Source of the DNA: Idiomarina fontislapidosi
GTDB lineage: Bacteria; Pseudomonadota; Gammaproteobacteria; Enterobacterales; Alteromonadaceae
Reading direction: 5' to 3'
NCBI RefSeq assembly: GCF_003226255.1
Contig: NZ_QJST01000002.1
Span: forward strand, 1 to 64,000
Length of the DNA: 64,000 nt
The notes beneath the pieces are model-generated. The model saw only the letters and a program-made list of their open reading frames with translations, searched no databases and was not told where the DNA came from. Below are positions 7,541-15,502 of the stretch, one piece after another. Each line of letters starts with the position of its first letter. Position 1 is the first letter of the stretch. The position numbers and the translations under genes were made by a program.

Positions 7541-9235
7541 ATGTCCGAAAACATCGCATACTATTCAAAATATGCCGAGTCACTAGCTGATAATTATAAT
7601 CGCGTGCCGTTTGAGTCGGTCCATAAAGGCTGGCTACATGCGTTGCCAGAGCAGGGCATGGTGCTTGATGTAGGGGCGGGCTCAGGGCGTGATGCGCGCT
7701 ATTTGGCTGCACGCGGCTTAAATGTCGTCGCGGTAGAGCCCGCGCACGGGATCCGCGAAGTCGCGCAGCAATATACCGTCAATAGTGCCGTACGTTGGAT
7801 AGCCGACAGCCTGCCCGATTTAACTAAAGTCTTTGCGCTGCAAACCAAATTTGACCTGATCCTACTCAGTGCGGTGTGGATGCATATCCCATCATCGACT
7901 CGCGAGCGCAGCCTGCGCAAATTAAGTAGCTTATTAAAGCCCAATGGTAGGTTGGTGATCTCGCTGCGTCACGGTGCCTGTCACGATGAGCGTACGATGT
8001 ACCCTGTTTCGGCGGACGAGCTGGCGCAACTGGCGAGTCATTACGGCCTAACCTTTGAATTACTGACCCCTGAGCAACAAACCGATGAGTTAGGTCGCGA
8101 TGATGTGAGTTGGCAGACGGTCATGCTGACGCTGCCAGATGACGGCACGGGGGCGTTTCCGCTACTCCGCAATATCGTTGTGAATGACAATAAAACATCA
8201 ACGTATAAAGTTGCGTTGTTGCGCAGCTTGCTCCGCATTGCCGAAGGTCATCCGGGCGCTGTGTTGGAGCAAACAGACGACCACATCGCACTCCCTGTGG
8301 GATTGGTGGCATTGTATTGGCTAAAACTGTACAAGCCCTTAGTCGATCATTATGGCATGCATCAAAGCACTAATAGCGGTAAAGGGCTTGGCTTTGTGAA
8401 ACCCCACGGCTGGCAATTACTCAGCGACCGCAGTGCAGAGGATTTTAGTATTGGCGCTCAGTATCGCGATGAGGATATTGTGCAGCCGCTGTACCGAGCC
8501 TTAAAAGATATTGCTTCAACGATTAAAAACATGCCCGCCAAATACATCACCATCCCGGGCTCGGGTAATGCTGTGTTTGCAGTTGAGCTGAATCGCACGC
8601 AAAAGCCAAAGCGAAACCTCACCTTAGACTTACCATTTTTAAGTGCGTTGGGTACCTTTTATGTGCCCAAGCACATTTGGGATTCATTAACGCGTTTTAG
8701 CGTTTGGATTGAACCTGCGCTGGTGAATGAATGGGCGGCGCTCATGGCAAGTTATGCGCCGAATAAGCAAAAGGCATTTAACCGAAGCGATTATTTAGTA
8801 GCGCTCGATTGGAAAGACGACACACGAACCACAACACGGGTGCGTCAACGCATCAACACATTGCTGGCAGAGGATAAGGTGCATTGTTGTTGGACCGGTA
8901 GACCGATTAAGCCTAACCGCTATGCTGTTGATCATGCGTTTCCCTTTGCCCGGTGGCCCAATAATGACCTTTGGAACCTGTTGCCCAGCCAAGCCAAAGT
9001 CAACTTAGAGAAATTAGATAGGTTACCCAGTCGCGAACGATTGAGCACCGCAAGAGAATTGATTCTGACGTGGTGGCAGCAGGGCTGGCAGATAAATAAA
9101 AGTGAATTTTTTACTCAAGCCAACCTGGCGCTGCCCAATTTAAGCCACCACAACCAAAGCTTTGATGATGTATTTGAAGCGTTGGCGCTACAGCGGGATA
9201 GAATTAAAGATATCCAGCAATTAGCGGAGTGGTGA
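7541..9235 (+). CDS. Fusion protein: class I methyltransferase plus HNH endonuclease
   Basis: 564 residues. Residues about 35-200 form a class I SAM-dependent methyltransferase: motif I VLDVGAGSGRDARYLA, acidic residue E66 in VAVEP, FDLILLSAVWMHI and LLKPNGRLVISL. Residues about 205-420 are a linker domain that I do not recognise. Residues about 430-500 contain an HNH-type nuclease motif: CCWTGRPIKPNRYAVDHAFP, with D464-H465, then NNDLWNLLPSQAKVN supplying N479 and N488. The methyltransferase half looks like the Methyltransf_11 group and lacks the NPPY/DPPY motif of DNA amino-methylases, so a fused restriction-modification enzyme is not proved. The gene stands alone, divergent from the HipA-like pair. 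The ribosome site is weak. Confidence 0.85.
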   Translation: MSENIAYYSKYAESLADNYNRVPFESVHKGWLHALPEQGMVLDVGAGSGRDARYLAARGLNVVAVEPAHGIREVAQQYTVNSAVRWIADSLPDLTKVFALQTKFDLILLSAVWMHIPSSTRERSLRKLSSLLKPNGRLVISLRHGACHDERTMYPVSADELAQLASHYGLTFELLTPEQQTDELGRDDVSWQTVMLTLPDDGTGAFPLLRNIVVNDNKTSTYKVALLRSLLRIAEGHPGAVLEQTDDHIALPVGLVALYWLKLYKPLVDHYGMHQSTNSGKGLGFVKPHGWQLLSDRSAEDFSIGAQYRDEDIVQPLYRALKDIASTIKNMPAKYITIPGSGNAVFAVELNRTQKPKRNLTLDLPFLSALGTFYVPKHIWDSLTRFSVWIEPALVNEWAALMASYAPNKQKAFNRSDYLVALDWKDDTRTTTRVRQRINTLLAEDKVHCCWTGRPIKPNRYAVDHAFPFARWPNNDLWNLLPSQAKVNLEKLDRLPSRERLSTARELILTWWQQGWQINKSEFFTQANLALPNLSHHNQSFDDVFEALALQRDRIKDIQQLAEW

Positions 9236-9267
9236 AGTGAATTTAGTTAATAACAGCAGGAAGTTAC

Positions 9268-9924
9268 ATGGAAAGTGATGTATTTGATAGAAAAAGCACG
9301 ACTTGTCCTATTATCAGTGACGCTAGATACCATTTAATTATCGGTTTAACGCTATGCTGGGGCTTCATCATAAACTGGTGGATAGTGACCCATATCGAAA
9401 CAGAATCGATTTCTAATATTAACCCATGGCTGTTTTTTCTAGGTTACTTTGCGTCGTGCTTTTATGGCGTTTACTTGTTTAACAAATCAAGAAAACCATT
9501 GGTGAGCTTTATTGGCTATAACTTTGTGGTTGTTCCTTTTGGCTTAATCGTTAACCTTGTTGTGAGTCAACATGATCCCGACGTCGTGGCTGAAGCCATC
9601 CGAGTAACGGGTATGGTCACTATAGGCATGATGTGCTTGGGCGCGTTGTTTCCTGTCTTCTTCAAAAAGATTTCCGGTGCACTCACCGTAGCGCTCTTGC
9701 TTGTGATTGTCGTAGAGCTTATCGAAGTGTTTATATTTGGCGTGCACCACGAAGTGCTTGATTGGGTCGTTGCACTAATATTCTGCGGCTACATTGGCTA
9801 CGACTGGGGCAGGGCGTGCCAGATACCTAAAACCGTCGACAACGCGATTGATAGCGCAGCGGCGCTTTATATGGATATTATTAATTTGTTCCTGCGTATT
9901 TTACGCATACTGGGGCGGAAGTAA
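9268..9924 (+). CDS. Bax inhibitor-1 (BI-1/YccA) family membrane protein
   Basis: 218 residues with six or seven membrane segments. The C-terminal block GYIGYDWGRACQIPKTVDNA followed by AALYMDIINLFLRILRILGR is the family signature (D..N.id.A..LYlDiiNLFl..Lr) seen in YccA/YbhL-type proteins. Characterised members are pH-sensitive calcium channels or modulators of membrane proteolysis; which applies here is unknown. It lies 33 bases downstream of the methyltransferase-HNH gene on the same strand with an AGGAAG ribosome site. The N-terminal half is diverged compared with YccA. Confidence 0.8.
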   Translation: MESDVFDRKSTTCPIISDARYHLIIGLTLCWGFIINWWIVTHIETESISNINPWLFFLGYFASCFYGVYLFNKSRKPLVSFIGYNFVVVPFGLIVNLVVSQHDPDVVAEAIRVTGMVTIGMMCLGALFPVFFKKISGALTVALLLVIVVELIEVFIFGVHHEVLDWVVALIFCGYIGYDWGRACQIPKTVDNAIDSAAALYMDIINLFLRILRILGRK

Positions 9925-10014
9925 GGGGGACCTTCACTTCAAAAGCCGTTGGTAACGATGCACGTTACTTAATAACCTAAGCAACAGCGATCGGTGAATA
10001 AGGAATTATAAATC

Positions 10015-10470
10015 GTGGAAGTAAGACTAGACGACTTAAGCGATGGCAAAGTGATCGCATTGCTTGAGGAACATTTAAGAGATATGTACGCCACTTCGCC
10101 AGCTGAAAGCGTGCATGCACTTAAAATTCATGAATTAAAAGCACCCGATATCACGTTTTTTAGTGCACGCGAGAATCAACAACTCGCCGGGTGTATTGCA
10201 ATTAAGCGTTTAAACCAAGATTCAGCAGAAATAAAGTCGATGCGCACCGTTTCGACACACCGAAACAAAGGGGTAGCATCCAAGCTGTTAGCGCATGTAC
10301 TCGACTTCGCAAAACAAAACAGTTACAAGACCATTGGTTTAGAAACAGGTACACAAGATTATTTCTTACCTGCTCGAAACCTCTACGCCAAATTCGGCTT
10401 TACAGAGACAGGACCGTTTGGCAGCTACAAGCTCGATCCAAGCAGTTATTTTATGCAGCGAGTGTTGTGA
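10015..10470 (+). CDS. GNAT family N-acetyltransferase
   Basis: 151 residues starting at GTG behind an AAGGA ribosome site. The acetyl-CoA-binding motif A is clear (IKSMRTVSTHRNKGVASKLL), followed by a motif B-like segment ending NLYAKFGFTETGPFGSYKLD. This is the layout of small single-domain acetyltransferases of the PA4866/YsnE type. The acceptor is not predictable. It precedes a small membrane-protein gene by 28 bases and may be co-transcribed with it. Confidence 0.88.
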   Translation: MEVRLDDLSDGKVIALLEEHLRDMYATSPAESVHALKIHELKAPDITFFSARENQQLAGCIAIKRLNQDSAEIKSMRTVSTHRNKGVASKLLAHVLDFAKQNSYKTIGLETGTQDYFLPARNLYAKFGFTETGPFGSYKLDPSSYFMQRVL

Positions 10471-10498
10471 ACAGTCCAAATGTTGAAAGGATAGATGC

Positions 10499-10816
10499 GT
10501 GAAACATTTTCTTCTAAGAACGATAAAAATAGGTATTGTTTTAAATCTGCCACCGCTATTTTTAAAACTCATGCTGTTAGCTAAACTCGATATTTTCCCC
10601 TTTATTTTTTCGGCATTGCTATGGGCAAATATTCCACTTCAGTACCTAGGCATTGGCTCGTTATTTGACTCCAGCCAGCTCACTTGGGGAAAGTTTGGTG
10701 TCAGCCAAGCATCGCCGATTGTTTGGTCGGCTATTGTATTGTTCTGGCTGATCGTAGCGGCGCTTATTAGCTATGTCAGTTTGCTAGGGAAAGTAAGACT
10801 TGAACGGACTTACTAG
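10499..10816 (+). CDS. Small membrane protein of unknown function
   Basis: 105 residues from GTG, with a GAAAGG ribosome site about 10 bases upstream. Two or three membrane segments are visible, at about residues 10-30, 32-55 and 78-98. I do not recognise a family. It is likely co-transcribed with the acetyltransferase gene. Confidence 0.65.
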   Translation: MKHFLLRTIKIGIVLNLPPLFLKLMLLAKLDIFPFIFSALLWANIPLQYLGIGSLFDSSQLTWGKFGVSQASPIVWSAIVLFWLIVAALISYVSLLGKVRLERTY

Positions 10817-11113
10817 TTTCTTCGCCAGTGAAAAAGCGCTTGATAAACTTCCTTAGTCAAACGAATGGAATAAGCTCTGATGCATTGTTCAAACGTAAAC
10901 GTCCGGTGTTGGCAATGAGCTGTAGGTCAGCTATGAGAGAGGAACGGACAATGCCTAAAACATGCCTTTATTGGGGGCTACGCCAAAGGTAGAAATAAAG
11001 TGATTGGAATGATTTAATAACCTCTTTAGCAGCGAACTTGAAAAGCATTCTTATCGCTATCTCACTATTATTAGTCCATTACCTGGAATTATGTTGACTA
11101 TGGAGACTCGCCG
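10817..11113. other. Gene-free stretch with nested inverted repeat
   Basis: No credible gene on either strand. The only structure I see is a nested imperfect hairpin at 10901-10949, with outer arms GTCCG/CGGAC and inner arms AGCTG/CAGCT. A promoter for the downstream serine hydrolase gene should lie in the last 100 bases, but no clear -35/-10 pair stands out. Confidence 0.4.
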
Positions 11114-12253
11114 ATGACATTCAGAGTAGCGATTTGGCATGCTGCCTTTGCATTCACCTTTTTCATTACCTTGGTGGATGGAGTAGATGCTAAAGACATT
11201 TCTCAATTGCCTCACATCGAGCGGGTCGACACGAGGATCAATAATCTGATGGAAGAGGGACATTTCCCTGGAGTAGCAGTCACCGTAATGCGCGCAGGTC
11301 AGACTGTGCATATAAGCACCCACGGCATGGCAAACCTCAGTCATGAAATACCCGTAACCACACAAACTGTTTTCGAGATTGCATCTTTAACTAAACAGAT
11401 GACTGCCTTAGCGGTGATGACATTGGTGGAGGAAGAGCGTTTGAGCCTTGACGACCGACTCGTCGAGTGGATTGACGACGCGCCCTCAGCTTGGGACAAG
11501 ATTACCGTAGCCCAGCTTTTGAGCCACACAGCCGGACTTACCCATCGATTCGAACGGACGGTGAACGATGTACTCCTCCTCGAGTACTCGCGTGACGACA
11601 TGCTGACGTCAGCAAAAAACACGTCTATGCTCGCTGAGCCAGGTACCGATTGGAACTATTCTGACCAGGGATACTTTTTGCTGGGTATCATTATTGAAGA
11701 GGTGACTGAGCAATCGTATGCAAACTACATGCAGGAAAATTTCTTTCGCCCCCTGGGTATGGAACAGACACACTTCTTAGATCAGCGGAAGATTGTACCG
11801 CACTTGGCAAAGGGCTATGCTTGGAATAACGGTGAGCTACAACGAAATCGACGAGTTTGGCAGTTCTCTTTGACGTCGCATTTTGGTGTGATGTCCTCAC
11901 TTGAAGACTTGAGTCGTTGGGAAGCGGAACTTTCAAACCCGAAGCATATAAATCAGAACGCGCTGGAAGCAACATGGCAGATTCAACGTTCGTTCGATAC
12001 TGGCCGACAATGCGACACTTGGGGTTACGCCCGTGGCTGGCAAGCTCAGATCGTGAATGGGCGCCGTATCCTTAATCATGGTGGTTATTCCGGTACGGCT
12101 TATATTAGAGATGTCGACACTGGACTGTCGGTTATCGTGCTGACTAATCGTGAAGATACACCAAATGCAATGAATCCTCTCTCGCTAGCGTGGCAAGCAG
12201 CTAACGCTGTTGACTCCTCCATTCCGAGCGGCGGCTACAAGTGTTGGGAGTAG
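11114..12253 (+). CDS. Exported serine hydrolase, beta-lactamase/AmpC-fold family
   Basis: 379 residues. An N-terminal signal peptide ends near VDGVDA. The catalytic SxxK motif is S-L-T-K in FEIASLTKQMTALAV, the YxN-like motif is in NYSDQGYFLLG (Y-S-D, with the usual asparagine replaced by aspartate), and the third motif is HGGYSGTA near the C-terminus. These belong to the beta-lactamase-related serine hydrolase family (PF00144), which includes esterases, D-amino peptidases and class C beta-lactamases. The substrate is not predictable, and a true antibiotic-hydrolysing role is not supported. A Cys pair (QCDTWG and YKCWE) might form a disulfide. Monocistronic as far as can be seen. Confidence 0.88.
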   Translation: MTFRVAIWHAAFAFTFFITLVDGVDAKDISQLPHIERVDTRINNLMEEGHFPGVAVTVMRAGQTVHISTHGMANLSHEIPVTTQTVFEIASLTKQMTALAVMTLVEEERLSLDDRLVEWIDDAPSAWDKITVAQLLSHTAGLTHRFERTVNDVLLLEYSRDDMLTSAKNTSMLAEPGTDWNYSDQGYFLLGIIIEEVTEQSYANYMQENFFRPLGMEQTHFLDQRKIVPHLAKGYAWNNGELQRNRRVWQFSLTSHFGVMSSLEDLSRWEAELSNPKHINQNALEATWQIQRSFDTGRQCDTWGYARGWQAQIVNGRRILNHGGYSGTAYIRDVDTGLSVIVLTNREDTPNAMNPLSLAWQAANAVDSSIPSGGYKCWE

Positions 12254-12322
12254 GATAAATAATCGCAATCAGCGATATTGGAGACCTTGAAGAGCGGATT
12301 TGAAGAACGGCGGGTTTGAGCG

Positions 12323-12559
12323 ATGAACGGCTCCTTGGGCTTGTTAATATTTCTAATGGCGAACACTATACTTCTAGCCTTTCTGTTGTATTGTGTATTT
12401 AAGTCGTTTAATGTCGATTCCTTAATGAAAAAGTTAAGTATTTTCCGTAGGTTGTGTGCAACAAAGGAGTTTACAACCGTACTATTTACAACCGTACTAA
12501 AGGCACACAAACATCTACATGGAGGGTTTTATGACAAAAACAGCTTTAGAAAAGCATAG
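12323..12559 (+). CDS. Possible small membrane protein with altered 3' end
   Basis: 78 codons from ATG. Residues 5-27 (LGLLIFLMANTILLAFLLYC) form one convincing membrane helix; the rest is unremarkable and crosses a perfect 15-base tandem duplication that adds residues FTTVLFTTVL. The frame runs past the start of the next gene, so its 3' end may not be original. I cannot exclude a chance frame. Confidence 0.35.
   Translation: MNGSLGLLIFLMANTILLAFLLYCVFKSFNVDSLMKKLSIFRRLCATKEFTTVLFTTVLKAHKHLHGGFYDKNSFRKA
12470..12499. repeat. Perfect 15-bp tandem duplication
   Basis: TTTACAACCGTACTA occurs twice in direct succession. It is in frame with the small open frame around it, adding five residues, and lies 31 bases upstream of the start of the next gene. 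Confidence 0.9.
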
Positions 12560-12815
12560 TTATTTTTTAGCCATTGTGTTCGCGCTTTTGGGGATAGTTG
12601 GCATAGTAGATTATTTATACAAATACTCATTCCACACTGAAGACTTATTAAAGGGACTTGGTTTCTTGCTCATGGCACCTTTTGCCTATTTTTATCCCAG
12701 CATTGATGGCGTCAAGAAAGCATCGACTAGCACTCATGCTGTACTCTGGTCAAAGTACCTTTCTTACGTTGGGATTGCACTTGCCACTGCTGGATTTATA
12801 TTCCAGTGGCTGTAA
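12531..12815 (+). CDS. Small membrane protein of unknown function
   Basis: 94 residues starting MTKTALEKHSYF. This start is chosen because GGAGGG lies five bases before the ATG; an earlier ATG overlaps that ribosome site. Three membrane segments are visible, at about residues 10-30, 43-60 and 72-92. No family recognised. The layout resembles small accessory membrane proteins of marine gammaproteobacteria. Confidence 0.65.
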   Translation: MTKTALEKHSYFLAIVFALLGIVGIVDYLYKYSFHTEDLLKGLGFLLMAPFAYFYPSIDGVKKASTSTHAVLWSKYLSYVGIALATAGFIFQWL

Positions 12816-13042
12816 CCCCTAACAACTCACTCAAGCTAACCAGCCATACAGCTTAAACTCATTTCTGCCAAATAAGCGCGACTCTACTGGAAGCTCTTAA
12901 GGCGTTGTTGTTTATTGTGGGCAGCGCTCCTATCACATGTGTCATATCTAAATTTGATTTTCATGTTTGTTATTGGTATTACTAATTTGCTGATCAAAAT
13001 CCTGATAAACAGCATGTGATACCTAAAACAAGGAACTCAAAA

Positions 13043-13555
13043 ATGAATAAGAAAAAAGTATGGGGTAGCCTGCCTGCACTGCTTATGGTCTCTACTTTCT
13101 TCTTTACACATGCATCTGCGCAACAGCGTGAGGGGTGGATCGAAATACACGCTGATAGGTTTGATAGGGTCGAGGCGTTTTTTTTAGAAAATGGCTGCGA
13201 GTTTTATCAAAATGCAGCGTTTATTTACGACAGTGGGTCCGCACGCTTCATCAGTAAGGCTGAGGTTAAAGAGGTACTGCCTGCAGATGCGGATCTGTTT
13301 ATGGAACACGGTTGCTCAATTGAGGTATCCCCCAAGGCGCTGAGTCAGGTATTAAGTTACGACAAGCGCATTCCTGAAAACACCAAGGTCATTCTATTTT
13401 TTGATTTGGCGGTTGCTCAAGATGGCAGCTCGGTCATACATATGCTATCTGACGATCTCAAATCGGCTTATAAGGCGCGCCTAGCCGGTTTATCCAAGAT
13501 TAATAAGTTCGAGAAGTATAAAGTCGTGACTTCCTTAACTGGCTACAACCAATAA
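13043..13555 (+). CDS. Secreted orphan protein at the head of an ABC-export/TonB-receptor cluster
   Basis: 170 residues with a strong signal peptide (MNKKKVWGSL then a hydrophobic stretch ending in ASAQQ). The start is set by AAGGA nine bases upstream; an in-frame GTG lies 27 bases earlier. The mature part has two short repeats of similar form, FFLENGCEFYQ and LFMEHGCSIEV, each with one cysteine, so a disulfide is possible. No family recognised. It ends 11 bases before the adaptor gene and is probably co-transcribed with the ABC genes. It could be a periplasmic accessory protein or a substrate of the exporter; nothing in the sequence decides between these. Confidence 0.75.
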   Translation: MNKKKVWGSLPALLMVSTFFFTHASAQQREGWIEIHADRFDRVEAFFLENGCEFYQNAAFIYDSGSARFISKAEVKEVLPADADLFMEHGCSIEVSPKALSQVLSYDKRIPENTKVILFFDLAVAQDGSSVIHMLSDDLKSAYKARLAGLSKINKFEKYKVVTSLTGYNQ

Positions 13556-13566
13556 GTGCTGACGTT

Positions 13567-14829
13567 ATGCTAACCATACCTTCGCGAAAATCGAAACTGC
13601 AAAAGTGGCTTATTATCGCCGTGTCTTGCTCCGCGCTTGCACTTGTATTTTGGGGGCTCAGCAGTGCGGTTGCGTCGTTAAGTCAAAATTCGGTGCTGAA
13701 TCCAAGTCAACTTGAGGTGGATACGGGTGCCGTTAAACGCTCGGTTGCGGCATATGGTCGGTTGCGCCCAAGAAATAGCAGTACGGTTATTGCAGAGGTG
13801 AGTGGCACGATTGAAACGATTCATCAGTACCCTGGCGAACATATTGAGCAGTCTGAGCTAATTATCACGCTGCGCAATCCGTCGTTAATGCGGCAGCTTG
13901 ATACGGCTGAACTGGCGGTTCTTCGTGCTCAGGCAAATTTAGAGTCCACCGAGGCTCAATTGTATGAGCGTCGCATTACGCTCGAGAACGATCTGGCGCT
14001 AATGGAAAGCGAAATCACCTTTGCACAGAAGGAGTTAGAGACGAAAGCCTTTTTGCTCGAAGAGGCGATCGTCGCCAAGCTTGATTACATGCGCTCAGAG
14101 ACCAGCTTAGAGCAAACTAAGTTAAAGCATCAGTTGCAGCAACGTAAGCTAGATGCTTTTGAGAAGTCTAAGCAGGCTGAGTTAAAGGCGGCTCAATATC
14201 AGCTCAAAGAGGCAGAAAAAGAGCTGGAAATGGTTCGGTATGATATTCAACAACTTAATGTGACTGCCAAGCGGGCTGGCATTCTTAATGAGTTGGGTAC
14301 GAGCTTAGAGGTCGGTAGCTCGATTGAGCGCGGGCAGACACTCGCACAGGTAACGGAACCGTCTCATTTATATGCCGATTTGCTGATCTCGGCGCAAGAC
14401 GCTAATCAGGTTGTGCCATCTCAGCACGTCACGGTTAATATTCGCGATACTGTGGTCAATGGCGAAGTACTTAGGGTTTATCCCAGTGCCGAGAATAATC
14501 AGGTTCGCCTTGAGGTTAAGTTCAGTGAGGCGTTGCCCGAATCGGCACGGCCGAACTTAGATATTTCGGCTGAGATAGCAACGCAACAACTCACAGGAGT
14601 GACTCGTTTACCTATCTTTGAGGCGGTCACGCGCAATCACTCGATGCTCGATGTGTTTGTACTACGTGATAATCGCTACGTGCGGCAGCAGGTGCGGCTC
14701 GGGCTGATGGGCAACCAATACATTGAGGTGTTGAGTGGTCTTAAAGCGGGCGATCGTGTGCTGATCAATGTGCCTGAAGCGTATCAGTCTGCAACAGAAA
14801 TACCTATGAGCGAGTTAGAACATGGCTGA
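13567..14829 (+). CDS. HlyD/MacA-type periplasmic adaptor of an ABC efflux system
   Basis: 420 residues: an N-terminal membrane anchor (about residues 12-33), a biotinyl-lipoyl-like segment (VSGTIETIHQYPGEHIEQSE), a long alpha-hairpin coiled coil at about residues 105-225, then the second lipoyl half (KRAGILNELGTSLEVGSSIE) and a beta-barrel domain. This is the standard membrane fusion protein layout. It overlaps the ATPase gene by eight bases, so translation is coupled. The whole set would form a MacAB-like system linking inner membrane ABC transporter and outer membrane; no TolC homologue is encoded here. Confidence 0.9.
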   Translation: MLTIPSRKSKLQKWLIIAVSCSALALVFWGLSSAVASLSQNSVLNPSQLEVDTGAVKRSVAAYGRLRPRNSSTVIAEVSGTIETIHQYPGEHIEQSELIITLRNPSLMRQLDTAELAVLRAQANLESTEAQLYERRITLENDLALMESEITFAQKELETKAFLLEEAIVAKLDYMRSETSLEQTKLKHQLQQRKLDAFEKSKQAELKAAQYQLKEAEKELEMVRYDIQQLNVTAKRAGILNELGTSLEVGSSIERGQTLAQVTEPSHLYADLLISAQDANQVVPSQHVTVNIRDTVVNGEVLRVYPSAENNQVRLEVKFSEALPESARPNLDISAEIATQQLTGVTRLPIFEAVTRNHSMLDVFVLRDNRYVRQQVRLGLMGNQYIEVLSGLKAGDRVLINVPEAYQSATEIPMSELEHG

Positions 14830-15502
14830 ATTGCTTAAGCTAGACAAGGTTACACGGGCATTTAGTGATGGCACGCAACAGGTCATGGCGCTAAGCAATG
14901 TGAGTTTCTCGGTCAGTGAGGGCGAAACACTGGCGATTGTTGGGCCCTCGGGTAGCGGTAAATCAACGCTTTTATCGATCTTAGGCTTGTTGGATAGAGG
15001 CTATAAAGGCACCTACACAATAAGCGATACCAATGCGGCAGCATTGGATAATCAACAGCTCGCACACCTTAGAAACCGTGAGATTGGCTGGGTTTTTCAG
15101 AATTTCAATTTAATCAGTCACTTAAGTGTGCTTCATAATGTCGTGTTGCCGATGCGCTACAACCGCGAGATCGACAAACGGGCATATCACCAACGCGCAT
15201 TGGCGGTGTTAGACAGTGTTGGGTTAAAAGATAAGCTGGACGCAAAGCCGAGTCAGCTATCAGGGGGGCAGCAACAACGCGTTGCAATAGCACGCGCTTT
15301 GGCGAATCAACCCAGTTTGGTGCTCGCCGACGAGCCGACCGGTAACCTTGACTCGAAAACAGGGAATATGATTTCTGAGTTACTCATGTCGTTGGCTCAA
15401 GCGGGCACGACCGTAATTATCGTGACTCACGATGATAAGGTCGCGGCGAAGTGTGATACGCAAATTCGTTTAAAAGACGGAACCATCGCGCATGGTGAGT
15501 AG
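14822..15502 (+). CDS. ABC transporter ATP-binding protein, LolD/MacB type
   Basis: 226 residues with all ABC motifs: Walker A GPSGSGKST, Q-loop in WVFQNFNLI, signature LSGGQQQR, Walker B LVLADEPTGNLDS and the switch histidine in IIVTHD. The GNLDS ending of Walker B is typical of the LolD/MacB/FtsE group that works with FtsX-like permeases, which matches the next gene. It overlaps both neighbours (eight bases upstream, eleven downstream). Confidence 0.95.
   Translation: MAELLKLDKVTRAFSDGTQQVMALSNVSFSVSEGETLAIVGPSGSGKSTLLSILGLLDRGYKGTYTISDTNAAALDNQQLAHLRNREIGWVFQNFNLISHLSVLHNVVLPMRYNREIDKRAYHQRALAVLDSVGLKDKLDAKPSQLSGGQQQRVAIARALANQPSLVLADEPTGNLDSKTGNMISELLMSLAQAGTTVIIVTHDDKVAAKCDTQIRLKDGTIAHGE

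Noticed and set aside
7541-9235. Type II restriction-modification fusion
   Set aside because: The methyltransferase lacks the DPPY/NPPY or cytosine-methylase motifs, so DNA methylation is not supported.
10901-10949. Nested hairpin as an integron attC site
   Set aside because: The outer arms lack the RYYYAAC/GTTRRRY core sites, and no integrase or cassette row is present.
11114-12253. Class C beta-lactamase resistance gene
   Set aside because: The motifs fit the broad serine hydrolase family, but the YxN motif is YSD and the third motif is HGG, so an antibiotic resistance role is not supported.
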